Position numbers and translations under genes: made by a program. The notes under the pieces are model-generated. The model was not told the DNA's origin. It searched no databases and saw only the letters and a list, made by a program, of their open reading frames with translations. Shown one piece after another: positions 23,249-34,889 of a stretch of 64,000 bases of DNA (position 1 is its first letter; every line of letters begins with the position of its first letter). Source of the stretch: Deroplatys truncata (Eukaryota > Arthropoda > Insecta > Mantodea > Mantidae); contig CM060980.1 in the NCBI GenBank assembly GCA_030765065.1, positions 61,116,364-61,180,363 on the forward strand. Direction: 5' to 3'.

Positions 23249-24007
23249 TACTTTGTCTACCACGTACCTGGTAGGTAGAGAAGGTACTGTATTTCACCCA
23301 AAAGTTCGGTATCGAGTTTTCACCGAAGATAGACGTTTTGAGACTCCCTGAATGCAAAAAAAGGAATTTCAGGAAAAGGTTCGTATGTGTATCTGTGAAC
23401 AGCATATCATAAAAACGAAAAGTCGGATAAATATAAAACTTCTTATTTAACTTCCCCAATTTCCCCTCCCAAACTACTTTACATCGAAAACTTTCGAAAA
23501 AATTTTATTTTCTCAGAAATGGCTCTTAACGATGTTTATTAAAAACTATACCTTTAAGATGTTTTAAGACAAATGAAAAGCATATCTTGAATTTTCTGGG
23601 AACAGCCTCTGAAGTTCTCTTCATTATGAATGTCTTTTGCATAACTGGTAAACCGTAAGAGACAGACAAAATCTTACCACACAAAAAATGTATATCTCAT
23701 TAAAGTACATTATTGATGTGAAATAACTTTTTTGTGGAGTTAACCATTTTCGAGATATTAAATGTTATCGGTAAGAACTTTCAAATACTTACACTTTTCT
23801 CAAACGGGAAGTCATTATAGGTTTTTTTTCTCTGGTGGTCACATTTAAACGTGCTCTTTAAAGATATGACTATCGCTTTACCTAGTACGTCTTATGACGA
23901 AAAGTGTAAATGTGAATTGAGTTAACAAGAAGTAGCTAGAATAATAGGTTTTTGTAAGACTAGTTTGTAGAAGGATTAGTAGAGAAGGTCATGTGAATGT
24001 GACAATT
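23249..24007 (-). repeat. Family R copy 9, diverged
   Basis: It runs from the 3' end (ACTTTGTCTACCACGTACC) through 'gttttgagactccctgaatg', 'cataactggtaaaccgtaag' and 'tatgactatcgcttta' to 'gtagagaaggtcatgtgaat'. The microsatellite has degraded to CGTATGTGTATCTG. Confidence 0.8.
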
Positions 24008-25147
24008 TTTATAGCTCTCTAAAACTCTCTTTCTGTAGCATTACGTCATAATACTTATGATGGGATTTAGGACCAATGACTAAATAAATACGAATAGATA
24101 TCACTTCCTCTGTGTATTTTTGACATACACAACCTGATTCCTAATTTTATCATTTTCTGTTATTGAAGTCTATTAATTATTTATGCCCTCTTAAGCTCTC
24201 GTTGTATTTCTAACGCCTTTCTTCCTTAAAAAAGTGCCATGCAACGTTTCAATACCAGGTCGGATTCGAAGTACTGGTCAGTGGCGATATTATATGAGTT
24301 GCTACGGCGAGATGCCCATACGCCTACTAAACCTCATCACATTCCAATATCTCGGGATGCCTTTAAGGCAATATTTTTTAATGATGGAAGGGGTGACTGC
24401 ATCCCTTGCACCCTCCTACAGCAATTTATTTATATTTATAATTTTAATATTATTATTAATATTAATTTGCACTTTTTGTAGAATAAATTTAATTTAATTT
24501 TATTTATTTTTTGAGAGTAGTATAATTCCAACTTTATTCTTAATTTTTGGTTGAGGGTATTATTATTTTTATAAATAGTGCTATATAAACTAAATAAGGA
24601 GTAAAAAAATTATTCAATTTAAAGTACTCCCCCCAATCACTGCAAATAATATTAAACCTAATATTCCATAAATCATTGTTCAGTTCTCTTCATTTAATTT
24701 AAATACAGATATCGCGTTAAAATCTCCTCACAAAACATAATAAAATAAACGGAAAGAATATCTGGCCTCCTTTTTGTCACCAATGAACCTTTTCAAAATG
24801 CTTGTTGATTTTATAAAAATTTTACATTATCTGCCTGTAAAGTGCTAAAATCTATGTTTAAAGCCAGTTGAGATATTTATTAATTTGATAAAACAAAAGC
24901 GCACCATATCCATCACTGAATTATTCTTTTCATCACCGTCGTGATTTCGTCCATCACTCAACAGTTCCTTCCGTCCGCTTGAACAAAAGCCTGGTCTCTC
25001 CATCTCTCATGTGGACGTCCAACTCCTGTTTTCCGCCTTGGGAAAGTTTATCAACTTTCTTGGTATATTTTAGTGTTCCATTCTCAGCGAATGTTCTTTC
25101 CAGTTATTTCTATTTTCTATGATTTCTCTTTTTAAGTATAAATCTTT
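24008..25147. other. Unassigned, with a tRNA-like relic near 24240-24330
   Basis: AT-rich. The segment 24240-24330 (antisense) parallels 7795-7915 block by block: 'ggtcggattcgaagtactgg', 'gagttgctacggcgagatgc' and 'ccatacgc'. It is probably an old subfamily E SINE. Nothing else was recognised. Confidence 0.5.
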
Positions 25148-25480
25148 GCCGAGCAAGGTACTGCCGCTGTAACGTGTGCGTCTCACATTCGGGATGTTCC
25201 GGCCAACCAATCTGACCGAAGGTTTTCTCGCGGTTTTCCTCGGTCGCTAGGTGAATACTGGGTTGGATAATTTGATCTACGAATTTTCCCATCATCTTTC
25301 ATCACTACATTTTTTCCTCCCTCTTCACCGCCGCACCAGATATTGAGCTGATCGCCCATCCTGGATATACCATGATCCAGAGTTTGCTTGCTCCTCGACA
25401 GGTATACTGACCCAAGTCATTGGCTTGTAAGTCCTTGGAGGGATAAGTCCTACAAAGAGGAGGGAAAGAAGAACAAGAAA
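25148..25480 (+). mobile_element. tRNA-derived SINE (subfamily B)
   Basis: The head GCCGAGCAAGGTACTGCCGC has a weakened B-box region. The body has 'ggttttctcgcggttttcct' and 'tcgctaggtgaatactggg'. The B-specific 3' part has 'gagctgatcgcccatcctgg' and 'gagtttgcttgctcctcgac'. It shares its 3' part with 26886-27210 and 47345-47575. Confidence 0.8.
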
Positions 25481-25593
25481 TATAGACATTTAGCTTTCTC
25501 TGATTTTTCCCTTCATTTTATCTATACGAGGATTACGAGTAATTTTACGAGATCGCCAAGTCTATGCTCAACGATAATTTCTGCTGAAAATCC

Positions 25594-25672
25594 CCATCCA
25601 CTAGCAGGGAATCGAACCCGGACTTCTGAATTTGTAGGCTAGCATGCTAACCACCAAACCACAGAGTCAGTC
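25594..25672 (-). repeat. tRNA-like SINE head, antisense
   Basis: On the minus strand the unit reads CTGACTCTGTGGTTTGGTGG ... GTCCGGGTTCGATTCCCTGC, with a clear B box and a plausible A box. The same head type occurs, decayed, near 47290-47345 and 44520-44560. Ends pair only in part, so it is a derived copy and not a tRNA gene. Confidence 0.65.
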
Positions 25673-25737
25673 TCAATTCTTTTCTAAGGCATTTAATTTT
25701 AATTCTTACTTAGTGCATTACTAACAAGGTTTTTAGT

Positions 25738-25995
25738 AGTGTTTAACGCCCGTTGTTATTGCTTACGGCATCACGACGGTGGACACTGATGATACGTGAA
25801 AGGAAATGATAATTGGGGAAGGGAATTTGGGAAGAAAACGTTCCATGCTTAAGTTTAGATTACCTCGCCGGCATTTACCAGTTATGAAGACTGAGGAAAA
25901 CCTGGAGAAAACCTCAGTCAGGGAGAATGGTCCTGGCAGGATTTGAACTCCCGTTCATGAGTCATGACTTAACGACCTCGCCACCCGTGTCGGTA
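25738..25995 (-). mobile_element. tRNA-derived SINE (subfamily C)
   Basis: On the minus strand CCGACACGGGTGGCGAGGTC leads to GAGTTCAAATCCTGCCAGG, then 'aggttttctccaggttttcc' and 'taaatgccggcgaggtaatc', and a tail with 'attatcatttcctttcacg'. Two relatives lie at 47620-47890 and 56562-56745. Confidence 0.8.
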
Positions 25996-26699
25996 ATAAG
26001 GGGTTAATGTTCGTGAGTTCACAGTATCACCAGTATGATCTTTTTTCTTTAAGTGCTGTTGCTCTCTTTATACTTTGACGCAGTGTCTGGATCTCCCCAG
26101 TTGATAAAAGTTTACTCCCCCCCCTCCGACCGTCGCGGCGGATGAGAGCATTAAGAATCCTCCCCTTTCCATGTCAGTCCAATCGGGACCAACCAGAGAC
26201 GAGGGAACTCATAAATAACACCTGAACTGTATTTTTAATAGTTCCTTCCCGTCGTCCTACACAGTGGGATCATATAAATCTTTCACTTTGAAATATTTTG
26301 TATCACAAAACTTTGCCTGGCAGAATATTTCCAGCTTCTGCTGTTGAATTATTATGAAGATTCTTCTACATTCACAAAATATTTGCTTTGGATAAAACTG
26401 TAGTCAGAGCAGTTTCTGTTTGCCAGAACTTCTAAGTGATTAAACATCCTTCATCATAATTTTTGGTTGGGATACATGGTAACTTTACAGATTGATTAAC
26501 GTATCTCGGAAGGATCTATGAAAAGCATCTCTTATTTAAAAAGTATCATTTAAATGTACAAATGTAGCAAAAGCATTGGTATATATCTGAAAATGTCTTA
26601 TAAGATCATTGTCAATAAATGCTTGGAACAAATTGTTTATTTTAATTATTTAAGATTGTTATAATATTTACAAGGACTATTCCGCTCATATTGTGACTG
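25996..26699. other. Unassigned AT-rich sequence
   Basis: Nothing recognisable was seen in ~700 bases. Confidence 0.5.
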
Positions 26700-27370
26700 A
26701 CTTATAGGGTGATTGTACCATCTAGAGAAAACCATAATCGTCACTTGTTCCCATTTACAGGAGACTCGAAACAAAATGCAGGTTTAGTACTTGGATAAAC
26801 TAATTATTATTTAATCTCTTCTTTCTGAATGATGTTTGTATAACTTGTAAACCAGAAGAGATATACAAAATCTTTTTCTTTAAGAGTTTACCCTCCACTT
26901 TGTAGGACGTACACCCCCAAGGACTTAAAAGCCATTGCTTTGGGTCAGTACCCTGTCGAGGAGCAAGCAAACTCTGGATGGGAGATCAGCAGAATTTCTG
27001 GCATGGCGATGAAGAAGAAGAAGGAAATTAAATGTAAGGAAAGGGATGATAGGAAAACACGCGGATCAGTTACCCAACCCAGCATTCGCCTAGCGACTGA
27101 GGAAAACCGCGAAAAAAACCTGATCAGATTGGTCGGCCCCGGGGACTTGTCCCCGAGATCTCTCAAATGCGGGCCACAGACGTTACCGCTGTTCCATCCC
27201 GCTCGGTTACATAAAATGTTAATACACGAAAACCTATATCTCGTTAAAACACACAATTTAGTCCAATACAATTTTGTTGCAGGGTTTACATTTACGAGAT
27301 ATACCTTATTATTAGTTTAAATTTTCAAATACACAGCCTTTTCTCAACTGGTTAATTACTATTCGTTTTT
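26700..27370 (-). repeat. Family R copy 10 fragment, split by a SINE
   Basis: The parts are 26700-26885 ('tgtataacttgtaaaccaga', 'agagatatacaaaatc') and 27210-27370 ('ctatatctcgttaaaacaca', 'tcaactggttaatta'). They are consecutive in the family and are separated by a minus-strand subfamily B SINE. Copy 11 follows directly. Confidence 0.7.
26886..27209 (-). mobile_element. tRNA-derived SINE (subfamily B), nested in family R
   Basis: On the minus strand the head ACCGAGCGGGATGGAACAGC starts at 27209, followed by the 'ccgaggaaaacc'-type body and the B-specific 3' part ('gtttgcttgctcctcgacag', 'ggtactgacccaaagcaatg'). It lies inside copy 10 and is therefore younger. Confidence 0.82.
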
Positions 27371-28014
27371 TTACTTTCTCTACTACGTATAGTAAGTAGG
27401 GGAAGTATTGCATTCCACCCAAAAATTCGATACCGAGATTTCGCCGGAAATACATGTTTTGAGAACTCCTGAATCCAAAAAAAGCATTTTTGGAAACATG
27501 TCCGTGTGTGTGTCTGTGTGTGTGTGTGTCTGTGTGTGTGTGTGTGTCTGTGAACAGCATAACTCAAAAACGAACACTCGGATAAACACCAAACTTGGTA
27601 TTTAGGTTCAGTATCTTCCAGAGATGCGACACGAAGGTTTTCAAGAAAATCCCCCCACTCCAGACTACCCTTTACATGGACGATTTTTCGAAAATTTTAA
27701 TTTTCTCATAAATGGCTCTAACGATTTGATGAAAATATCATATGTTTAAGATAATGTCATGAGAAATGAAATGTATATCTCGAATTTTCTGGGAATGTCT
27801 CCAAAAGTATTCTTCATTGTGAACGACTTTTGCATAACTGGTGAACCATAAGAGATAGACAAAATTTTACTACACAAAAAATGTAGATCGCGTTAAAATA
27901 CACAACTTATGTCATATACATTTCTTTTGTTGAGTGAACCGTTTTCGAGATATTGCTTGTTATTTCCTTAAATTTTCCAAAACATACTTTTTCTCAACTT
28001 CGTTATTCATTTTT
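27371..28014 (-). repeat. Family R copy 11, lacks the 5' module
   Basis: It starts with the 3' end ACTTTCTCTACTACGTATAG, includes the (GT)n/GTCT tract at 27503-27552, and stops after 'ctcaacttcgttattcattt'. The last ~240 bases of a full copy are missing and copy 12 begins at once. Confidence 0.9.
27503..27552. repeat. (GT)n with GTCT interruptions
   Basis: Central microsatellite of family R copy 11. Confidence 0.9.
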
Positions 28015-28908
28015 AATTTCTCTACTACGTATAGTAAGTAGGGGAAGTATTGCATTCCACCCAAAAATTCGATACCGAGATTTCACCGGAAATACATGTT
28101 TTGAGACCTCCTGAATCCAAAAAAAGCATTTTTGGAAACATGTCCGTGTGTGTGTCTGTGTGTGTGTGTGTGTGTGAGTCTGTGTGTCTGTGTGTGTGTG
28201 TGTGTGTGTGTCTGTGAACAGCATAACTCAAAAACGAACAGTAGGATAAGCACCAAACTTGGTATTTAGGTTCAGTATCTTCCAGAGATGCGACACGAAG
28301 GTTTTCAAGAAAATCCCCCCACCCCAGACTACCCTTTACATGGACGATTTTTCGAAAATTTTAATTTTCTCAAAAATGGCTCTAACGATTTTGATGAAAA
28401 TATCATATGTTTAAGATAATGTCATGAGAAATGAAATGTATATCTCGAATTTTCTGGGAATGTCTCCAAAAGTATTCTTCATTATGAACGACTTTTGCAT
28501 AACTGGTAAACCATAAGAGATAGACAAACTTTTACTACACAAAAAATGTAGATCACGTTAAAATACACAACTTATGTCATATACATTTCTTTTGTTGAGT
28601 GAACCGTTTTCGAGATATTGCTTGTTATTTCCTTAAATTTTCCAATACTTATACTTTTTCTCAAATGCGTTATTCATTTTTTTTATGTCCTGGACATGCA
28701 AAGAGAATGGAATGCGCCACATAGCAACCAGCGTTAAAATATTTGACTATCGCTTAAAAGCTACGATATTTCCCTTGCATCTACAAGAAAATTACCAATA
28801 AGATTGACATCTCGATATCTCGATTAACATGAAGCATATGGAGAATAGGCGTTTGTAAAATTAGATTGTACAAGAGTAGAGAAAGTCATGTGAGTGTAAC
28901 ACATCAGA
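28015..28908 (-). repeat. Family R copy 12, full length
   Basis: Both ends are present, with the expanded microsatellite at 28144-28216. It is nearly identical to copy 11 over their shared part, so the pair is a recent duplication or a pair of young insertions. Confidence 0.93.
28144..28216. repeat. (GT)n with GTCT/GAGT interruptions
   Basis: Central microsatellite of family R copy 12, longer than in copy 11. Confidence 0.9.
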
Positions 28909-29164
28909 TTTTTTTTTCTCAAATTCGTTATTCATTTTTTTATGTCCTGGACATGCAAAGAGAATGGAATACGCCACATAGCAACCAGCGTTAAAATATT
29001 TGACTATCGCTTAAAACCTATCATATTCCCCTTGCATCTACAAGAAAATTACCAATAAGATTGACATCTCGATATCTCGATTAACATGAAGCATATGGAG
29101 AATAGGCGTTTATAAAAATAGATTGTACAAGAGTAGAGAAAGTCATGTGAGTGTAACACATCAG
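28909..29164 (-). repeat. Extra 5' module of family R (first)
   Basis: It repeats the 5' ~240 bases of the family alone: 'tgtcctggacatgcaaagag', 'atttgactatcgcttaaaac', 'gaagcatatggagaatagg' and 'gtgagtgtaacacatcaga'. It follows copy 12 in the same orientation. Confidence 0.92.
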
Positions 29165-29396
29165 ATTTTTTTATGTCCTGGACATGCAAAGAGAATGAGA
29201 TGTGCCCCATAGCAACCAGCGTTAAAATATTTGACTATCGCTTAAAACTTACCATATTTCCCTTTCATCTACAAGAAAATTAACAATAAGATTGACATCT
29301 CGATATCTCGATTAACATGAAGCATATGAAGAATAGGCGTTTGTAAAATTAGATTGTGCAAGAGTAGAGAAAGTCATGTGAGTGTAACACATCAGA
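29165..29396 (-). repeat. Extra 5' module of family R (second)
   Basis: A third consecutive 5' module, counting the one in copy 12. It has the same boundaries and small differences ('gagatgtgccccatagcaac'). Confidence 0.92.
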
Positions 29397-29400
29397 TTTT

Positions 29401-30264
29401 TTTTACTTTCTCTACTACGTATAGTAAGTAGGGGAAGTATTGTATTCCACCCAAAATTTCAATACCGATTTTTCACCGGAAATACATGTTTTGAGACTCA
29501 CTGAATCCAAAAAAAGCATTTTTGGAAACATGTCCGTGTGTGTCTGTGTGTCTGTGTGTCTATGTGTCTGTGAACAGCATAACTCAAAAACGAAGAGTCG
29601 GATAAACACCAAACTTGGTATTTAGGTTCAGTATCTTTCAGAGATGCGACACGAAGGTTTTCAAGAAAATCCCCTCACCCCAGACTACCCTTTAAATGGA
29701 ACATTTTTCGAAAATTTTAATTTTCTCAAAAACGGCCCTAACGATTTTGATTAAAATATCATATGTTTAAGATATTGTCATGACAAATAAAATGTATATC
29801 TCGAATTTTCTGGGAATGTCTCCAAAAGTATTCTTCATTATGAACGACTTTTTCATAACTAGTAAACCATAAGAGATAGACAAAATTTTACTACATGAAA
29901 AATGTGGATCGCCTTTAGATACACAATTTATGTCATATACATTTCTTTTGTTGAGTGAACCGTTTGCGAGATATTGCTTGTTATTCCCTTAAATTTTCCA
30001 ATACTTATACTTTTTCTCAATTTCGTTATTCATTTTTTTTATGTCCTGGACATGCAAAGAGAATGGAATGCGCCACATAGCAACCAGCGTTAAAATATTT
30101 GACTATCGCTTAAAACCTACCATATTCCCCTTGCACCTACAAGAAAATTACCAATAAGGTTGACATCTCGATATCTCGATTAACATGAAGCATGTGGAGA
30201 ATAAGCGTTTGTAAAAATAGTTTGTACAAGAGTAGAGAAAGTCATGTGAGTGTAACACAGCAGA
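29401..30264 (-). repeat. Family R copy 13, full length
   Basis: A complete element with both inverted ACTTTCTCTACT motifs and a shorter GTGT/GTCT tract at 29533-29572. It is the third element body in this cluster. Confidence 0.93.
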
Positions 30265-30486
30265 TTTTTTTCCTGGTAATGCAAAGAGAATGGAATACTC
30301 GACATAGCAAACAGCTATTAAAATATTTGACCATCCCTTTAAGCCTACCAATTCCCCTTACATCTACAAGAAAATTAGCAATAAGATTAACATCTCGATA
30401 TCTCGATTAACTTGAAGCATATGGAGAATAAGCGTTTGTAAAAATAGTTACAAGTACAGAAAGTAATGTGAGTATAACACATCAGT
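30265..30486 (-). repeat. Extra 5' module of family R (third)
   Basis: It repeats the 5' module after copy 13: 'tcctggtaatgcaaagagaa', 'gaccatccctttaagcctac' and 'gtgagtataacacatcag'. It is of a slightly different subtype, matching copy 14 rather than copy 12. Confidence 0.88.
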
Positions 30487-30518
30487 TTTTTTAAATATGT
30501 GACAACTTCTATTATTTA

Positions 30519-30629
30519 AAAGGTAGAATCAGATGACTGAAAAATTCAAGACCGGGACGAGGACCGGGAGATCCGTGGTTCAAATCCCGGCTATGGCATT
30601 GAATTTTTCATTCATCTGATTCTACCTTT
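30519..30629 (+). mobile_element. Snapback element with tRNA-like core (subfamily D)
   Basis: A 31-base arm at 30519-30549 is the inverse of 30599-30629 with one mismatch. Between them lies half of the D-type tRNA-like unit (GATCCGTGGTTCAAATCCC, GGCTATGG). The 13054 copy has only one arm. Confidence 0.85.
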
Positions 30630-30632
30630 CCA

Positions 30633-30882
30633 ACCCTGTCCAACACACGGCTTGTGTGAAAGAACAATTAATTCTACTATTATTGATTCATTCAAAGAGC
30701 TTTTCTCAGAAGTTCATAAGTCTCTCAGACAAACGTTTTGCCCTGCAACGTGACAGATTCGGAAATCCCTCGAGTAATCTCTCATCTCTACCTTTTTCTA
30801 AACATACCTCTTACTTTTTCGAAGATAGGCTCTTTGCGGTATCCTCCTAAAGACAGGTAAGCCACATTGAAAATTTTCTTTC

Positions 30883-30926
<44 letters not shown>

Positions 30927-30956
30927 TACCATAAACTTCTAAACACTAATAGTAAC

Positions 30957-30997
<41 letters not shown>

Positions 30998-31380
30998 CTA
31001 TATACAAGATGCAGTATGCCGTTACAAACTGGACACAACCCACATTAATAAATACTTGAATATAGCAAAAGCAAATAGGCAAATCTGTATTAAGTTGCAT
31101 AGCAAATCTGTTTACTCGTAAGAAGGTAAACAGAACTATGTAGTGTTTCAATTAGCAAATCTGTTTATATACTCTACAATGTTGTTTCTATTAATTCCAT
31201 GGAGATTTCCGCAGATACATGACGCATATAGATCGTATGAATGTGCAAACAGCTTTAATGATTCTGTATAATTTGTAATTTATTTCAGTGTAGATATCTC
31301 TGAAAGAGATAAATTTATACCTGCGTATTACGTATATTACGTACATTACCTCGTATTATGCTGCAACGACTAAAGCTTTT
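30633..31380. other. Unassigned, with two microsatellites
   Basis: It holds an (AT)n(GT)n tract at about 30887-30927 and an (AAT)n tract at about 30954-30997. No gene was recognised. Confidence 0.6.
30887..30997. repeat. (AT)n(GT)n and (AAT)n microsatellites
   Basis: Two neighbouring simple tracts separated by ~27 bases. The (AAT)n yields a run of Asn in one frame, which is an artefact. Confidence 0.92.
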
Positions 31381-32247
31381 TTACTTTCTCTACTACATAT
31401 AGTAAGTAGGGGAAGTATTGTATTCCACCCAAAAATTCGATACCGAGATTTCACCGGAAATATATGTTTTGAGGCCCCCCGAATCCAAAAAAAAACATTT
31501 TGGGAAACATGTCCGGTGTGTGTCTGTGTGTGTGTGTCTGTGTGTGTGTGTGTCTGTGAACAACATAACTCAGAAACGAACGGTCAGATAAACACCAAAC
31601 TTGGTATTTAGGTTCAGTATCTTCCAGAGATACGACACGAAGGTTTTCAAGAAACTCCCCCACCCCAGATTACCCTTTACATGGAACATTTTTCGAAAAT
31701 TTTAATTTTCTCAAAAAATGGCTCTAACGATTTTGATTAAAATATCATATGTTTAAGATATTTTCATGACAAATAAAATGTATATCTTGAATTTTCTGGG
31801 AAGTCTCAAAAGTATTCTTCATTGTGAACGACTTTTGCATAATTGGTAAACTATAAGAGATAGACAAAATGTTACTACACAAAAAATGTAGATCGGGTTA
31901 AAATACACAATATACAATTTTTGTTGTTGAGTGAACCATTTTTTAGATATTGCTTGTTATTCCCTTAAATTTTCCAATACTTATACTTTTTCTCAAAGGA
32001 AATTCATCATTCTTTTCTTTTCTTTTGTCCTGGTAATGCAAAGAGAAAGGAATACTCGACATAGCAACCCGCTCTTAAAATATTTGACTATCGCTTTAAG
32101 CCTACCAATTCCCCTTGCATCTACAAGAAAATTAGCAATAAGATTAACATCTGGATATCTCGATTTAATTAAGCATATGGAGAATAAGCGTTTGTAAAAA
32201 TTGTTTCTACAAGAGTAGAGAAAGTCATATGAGTGTAACATATCAGA
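31381..32247 (-). repeat. Family R copy 14, full length
   Basis: Complete from ACTTTCTCTACTACATATAG to 'gtgtaacatatcaga', with a GT/GTCT tract near 31514-31556. It belongs to a subtype that has 'tcctggtaatgcaaagagaa' in the 5' module. Confidence 0.93.
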
Positions 32248-33180
32248 TTTTTTAATATCCTTTCAACATCTAGGCCACACGGTGATGGTTATCTATAGAT
32301 TTGTTAATACATGATTCAGTGAGCGCCGAACAGATTGCTTTAGTTGCGTAGTCGCCTCCTCTACCACATTCCTGGTTAATATTGTTTGCATCGAGAGGTC
32401 AACTTTCGTCGCTGTATGGTCGCACTTCTGAGGTATTGCGTGCAATCATTGTGATGCCAGACAGATGGTATTAGTATACAGTCACCTTTCTACTTCAGTA
32501 ATTTGTTGATAAGGGCCTTAAGTACGTAGCCACTTTCCTGTACCATCTGTTCTTTGGGCGAGAACTTTGGATTATTGTACCAGATGTGAGTCAAGTTTGT
32601 GAATACACTGAATTTTTAACTCACGGCCTCCTAAATACAAGACATAGACACCATCACTCTAGCCAGCTCCCTGGACTGAATATTTTGTAATAACAAGAAT
32701 GTAATATCCATTTTTATGCGGTATCCTTCACGATTTTTCAGATATAGCAGTTGAGATAGTATTTTTAACACTTAAATTATTTCAGTAAAATTATATAATA
32801 TAAAATATAATAACAGCCCGCCTTAAAGCAATATGTGTATAATATTATACACAAAATGCATGTAACTGTCATTGTATTGATGTTTAAATTATTATGTACA
32901 TGTTCAACATAGTTAGGTAAATGTATTTTTCGTAATTTAATAATGTAGGAGCTGTGGGAATATAGGTCAAAAGTTGCTAACAATGGGGTAACAATGAGGT
33001 AACCTTGAGGCAATAATGAATTGGAAAGTTTAATAATACTACTAGTAATTCTTGGAAACAATAATGTAATATTTTTTAAACAGTTTATAAAATAGCCAAT
33101 CAACAACCAGAAAACCTGAAAGTAAAATAAAAGTATTCTATTGGAGTATAATTAGCCAATCAGAAACTGAAATAGAGTAA
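32248..33180. other. Unassigned sequence
   Basis: Moderately balanced to 32700, then very AT-rich. No gene or repeat known from this window was seen. Confidence 0.5.
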
Positions 33181-33660
33181 GTTGTACAAATTCAGAAGTC
33201 AGTTGCTAGTAGACAGCGTTCCTAACCGGAAGCAAGACGCGTCCTCCAGAAGTTTAATACGTATTCAGTGTGAGACGAAAATACTTTACGTGTTTAAAAA
33301 GTGCAAGTAATTAATAAATAATCTCACAGCTGTCTGTATAAGAGAAGTGGTATTTAATCGTGTCAAGGATTAATAAAAGGAGTGAAGTAAAAATTATAAT
33401 CTTGTAAGCCTACATTCTTTAGCCGCACCACTCCCTGCAAAGAGAAACATGTATCTACAAATTAATACTGACCCAGCCGAGGCAAACATAAATATATAAT
33501 ATTTAAAGAAACATTCAAAAATACAAAGTTTATTCTTAAACTTGGGGAAAAGGCCACCGGAAAGTAAATTTGGGGCGAAGGCTACCGGAAACTTTGTACC
33601 ATATGCGGTTGCAACTACTTCAAGTTTTCGGCTCCCCAACAGTCGAAATATAATCCACCT
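33181..33660. other. Possible decayed retroelement end, unassigned
   Basis: The composition is distinct, with 'ctgtctgtataagagaagtg' and 'gtggtatttaatcgtgtcaagg' reminiscent of LTR 3' parts. A short + frame lies at 33520-33640 ('GKRPPESKFGAKATGNFVPY'). I could not find a partner LTR or a primer-binding site, so this is only a suspicion. Confidence 0.2.
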
Positions 33661-34850
33661 CCTAAAAAAAATAAACCTACTTCACAGTTTTGTAAGAAAG
33701 TTTTTATAAAATCATTAGAGTTCCAAGCTGTATTTAACTTTAGGCTGTCTTAAAAACTAAATATCAAACTCCCCGGTTTACTGTTTCTGAGAAACTGTAG
33801 TCTGTAAGAAATGGTCACGAAGAATTGAATACTTCTATTTAAAAAGTCAGCCTCTAGTAATCAGTCATCATAAAATATTTCAATAAGCTTAAATGTCTCT
33901 TCGTTCTCGTAAAATAGTTCCAAATAGCTTTGAAACATTAGATAATTTAATATAAAGTAATAGATTCTTAGATCACGTACAACATTGATACAGCTGTATT
34001 CATAATCTTTTTGGCAGTTCCACTACTTCTACAACATTTTAGTTCCTCTTAAAGAATAAAAATGATAAAGGAGACCTATGAACTGTAACAGTAACAACTG
34101 AGGAAGCAAGCTCTGAAACATATTAGCTTATTGAGCTTAGGTTCAGCCTAACTTGGCCCGGAATGTAAAAGCCTATCTGCTCTACATATATTCAAGTAAT
34201 ATTTGACACCTTAAAACCCAAATATTTACGAATGAGTGCATGAAAAGTTGCCGATAGAAGAACTAGTGGTTAATTTTGTAACTAGAAAGTTGAAATTTGT
34301 GTGTCCGGTCCTTATCTGCCTATAGGTATTCCCTTGTGTTGATTGTCATATTGTTTCTTCCCTCGGTTGCTGTAAGCAGACTGTAGTTGGCATTGGACTA
34401 AGGCCAAGACAGCTATAACTTTAAAGTTTTAAAATATGTTGGTTTGGGAAATCCCAATCAATATTCAGATTTTATCCTATATCGTTCGTTAATTATATGT
34501 CCTATGGTTTACCAAAAGATGAACTAATGTAAATATTTCGGTCTCTTTCATGCAACTAGAAAGAGATACTTTTGTGCTTTTACTGTGTTGAAGACTAATC
34601 TTAGGGTAAAAAATTGCCCATAACTGTTCTTAGTGTACATAAAACTACATTCGATCGTAAATTAAACTATGAAGTTAAAGTTGCTTAAAATAAATATTCA
34701 TAAAGTATAGAAACTTAAAAACCAGGTTTATAATGGAGAGCATGTTGCCTTTTATGAAGGAAATTGTTTTAGCATGGAATTCAAAACTGAATGAGATGCT
34801 TTGAAGGAATTTTAACTTTGTCTACTACAACAAAACGATAATTTTAAAAC

Positions 34851-34889
<39 letters not shown>

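Noticed and set aside
25594-25672. Genuine tRNA gene on the minus strand
   Set aside because: A clear B box, but no full cloverleaf with paired 7-base ends, and related decayed heads occur elsewhere in the window.
28144-28216. CRISPR-like or VNTR array
   Set aside because: It is a dinucleotide tract with interruptions, not spaced repeats with unique spacers, and the genome is eukaryotic.
27312-28231. Thr-His-rich frames (THTHTQ runs) that recur along the window
   Set aside because: They come from the CA/GACA microsatellite of family R. The frame downstream changes with tract length.
30867-31121. Frame with a long Asn run
   Set aside because: Translation of an (AAT)n microsatellite in AT-rich DNA.
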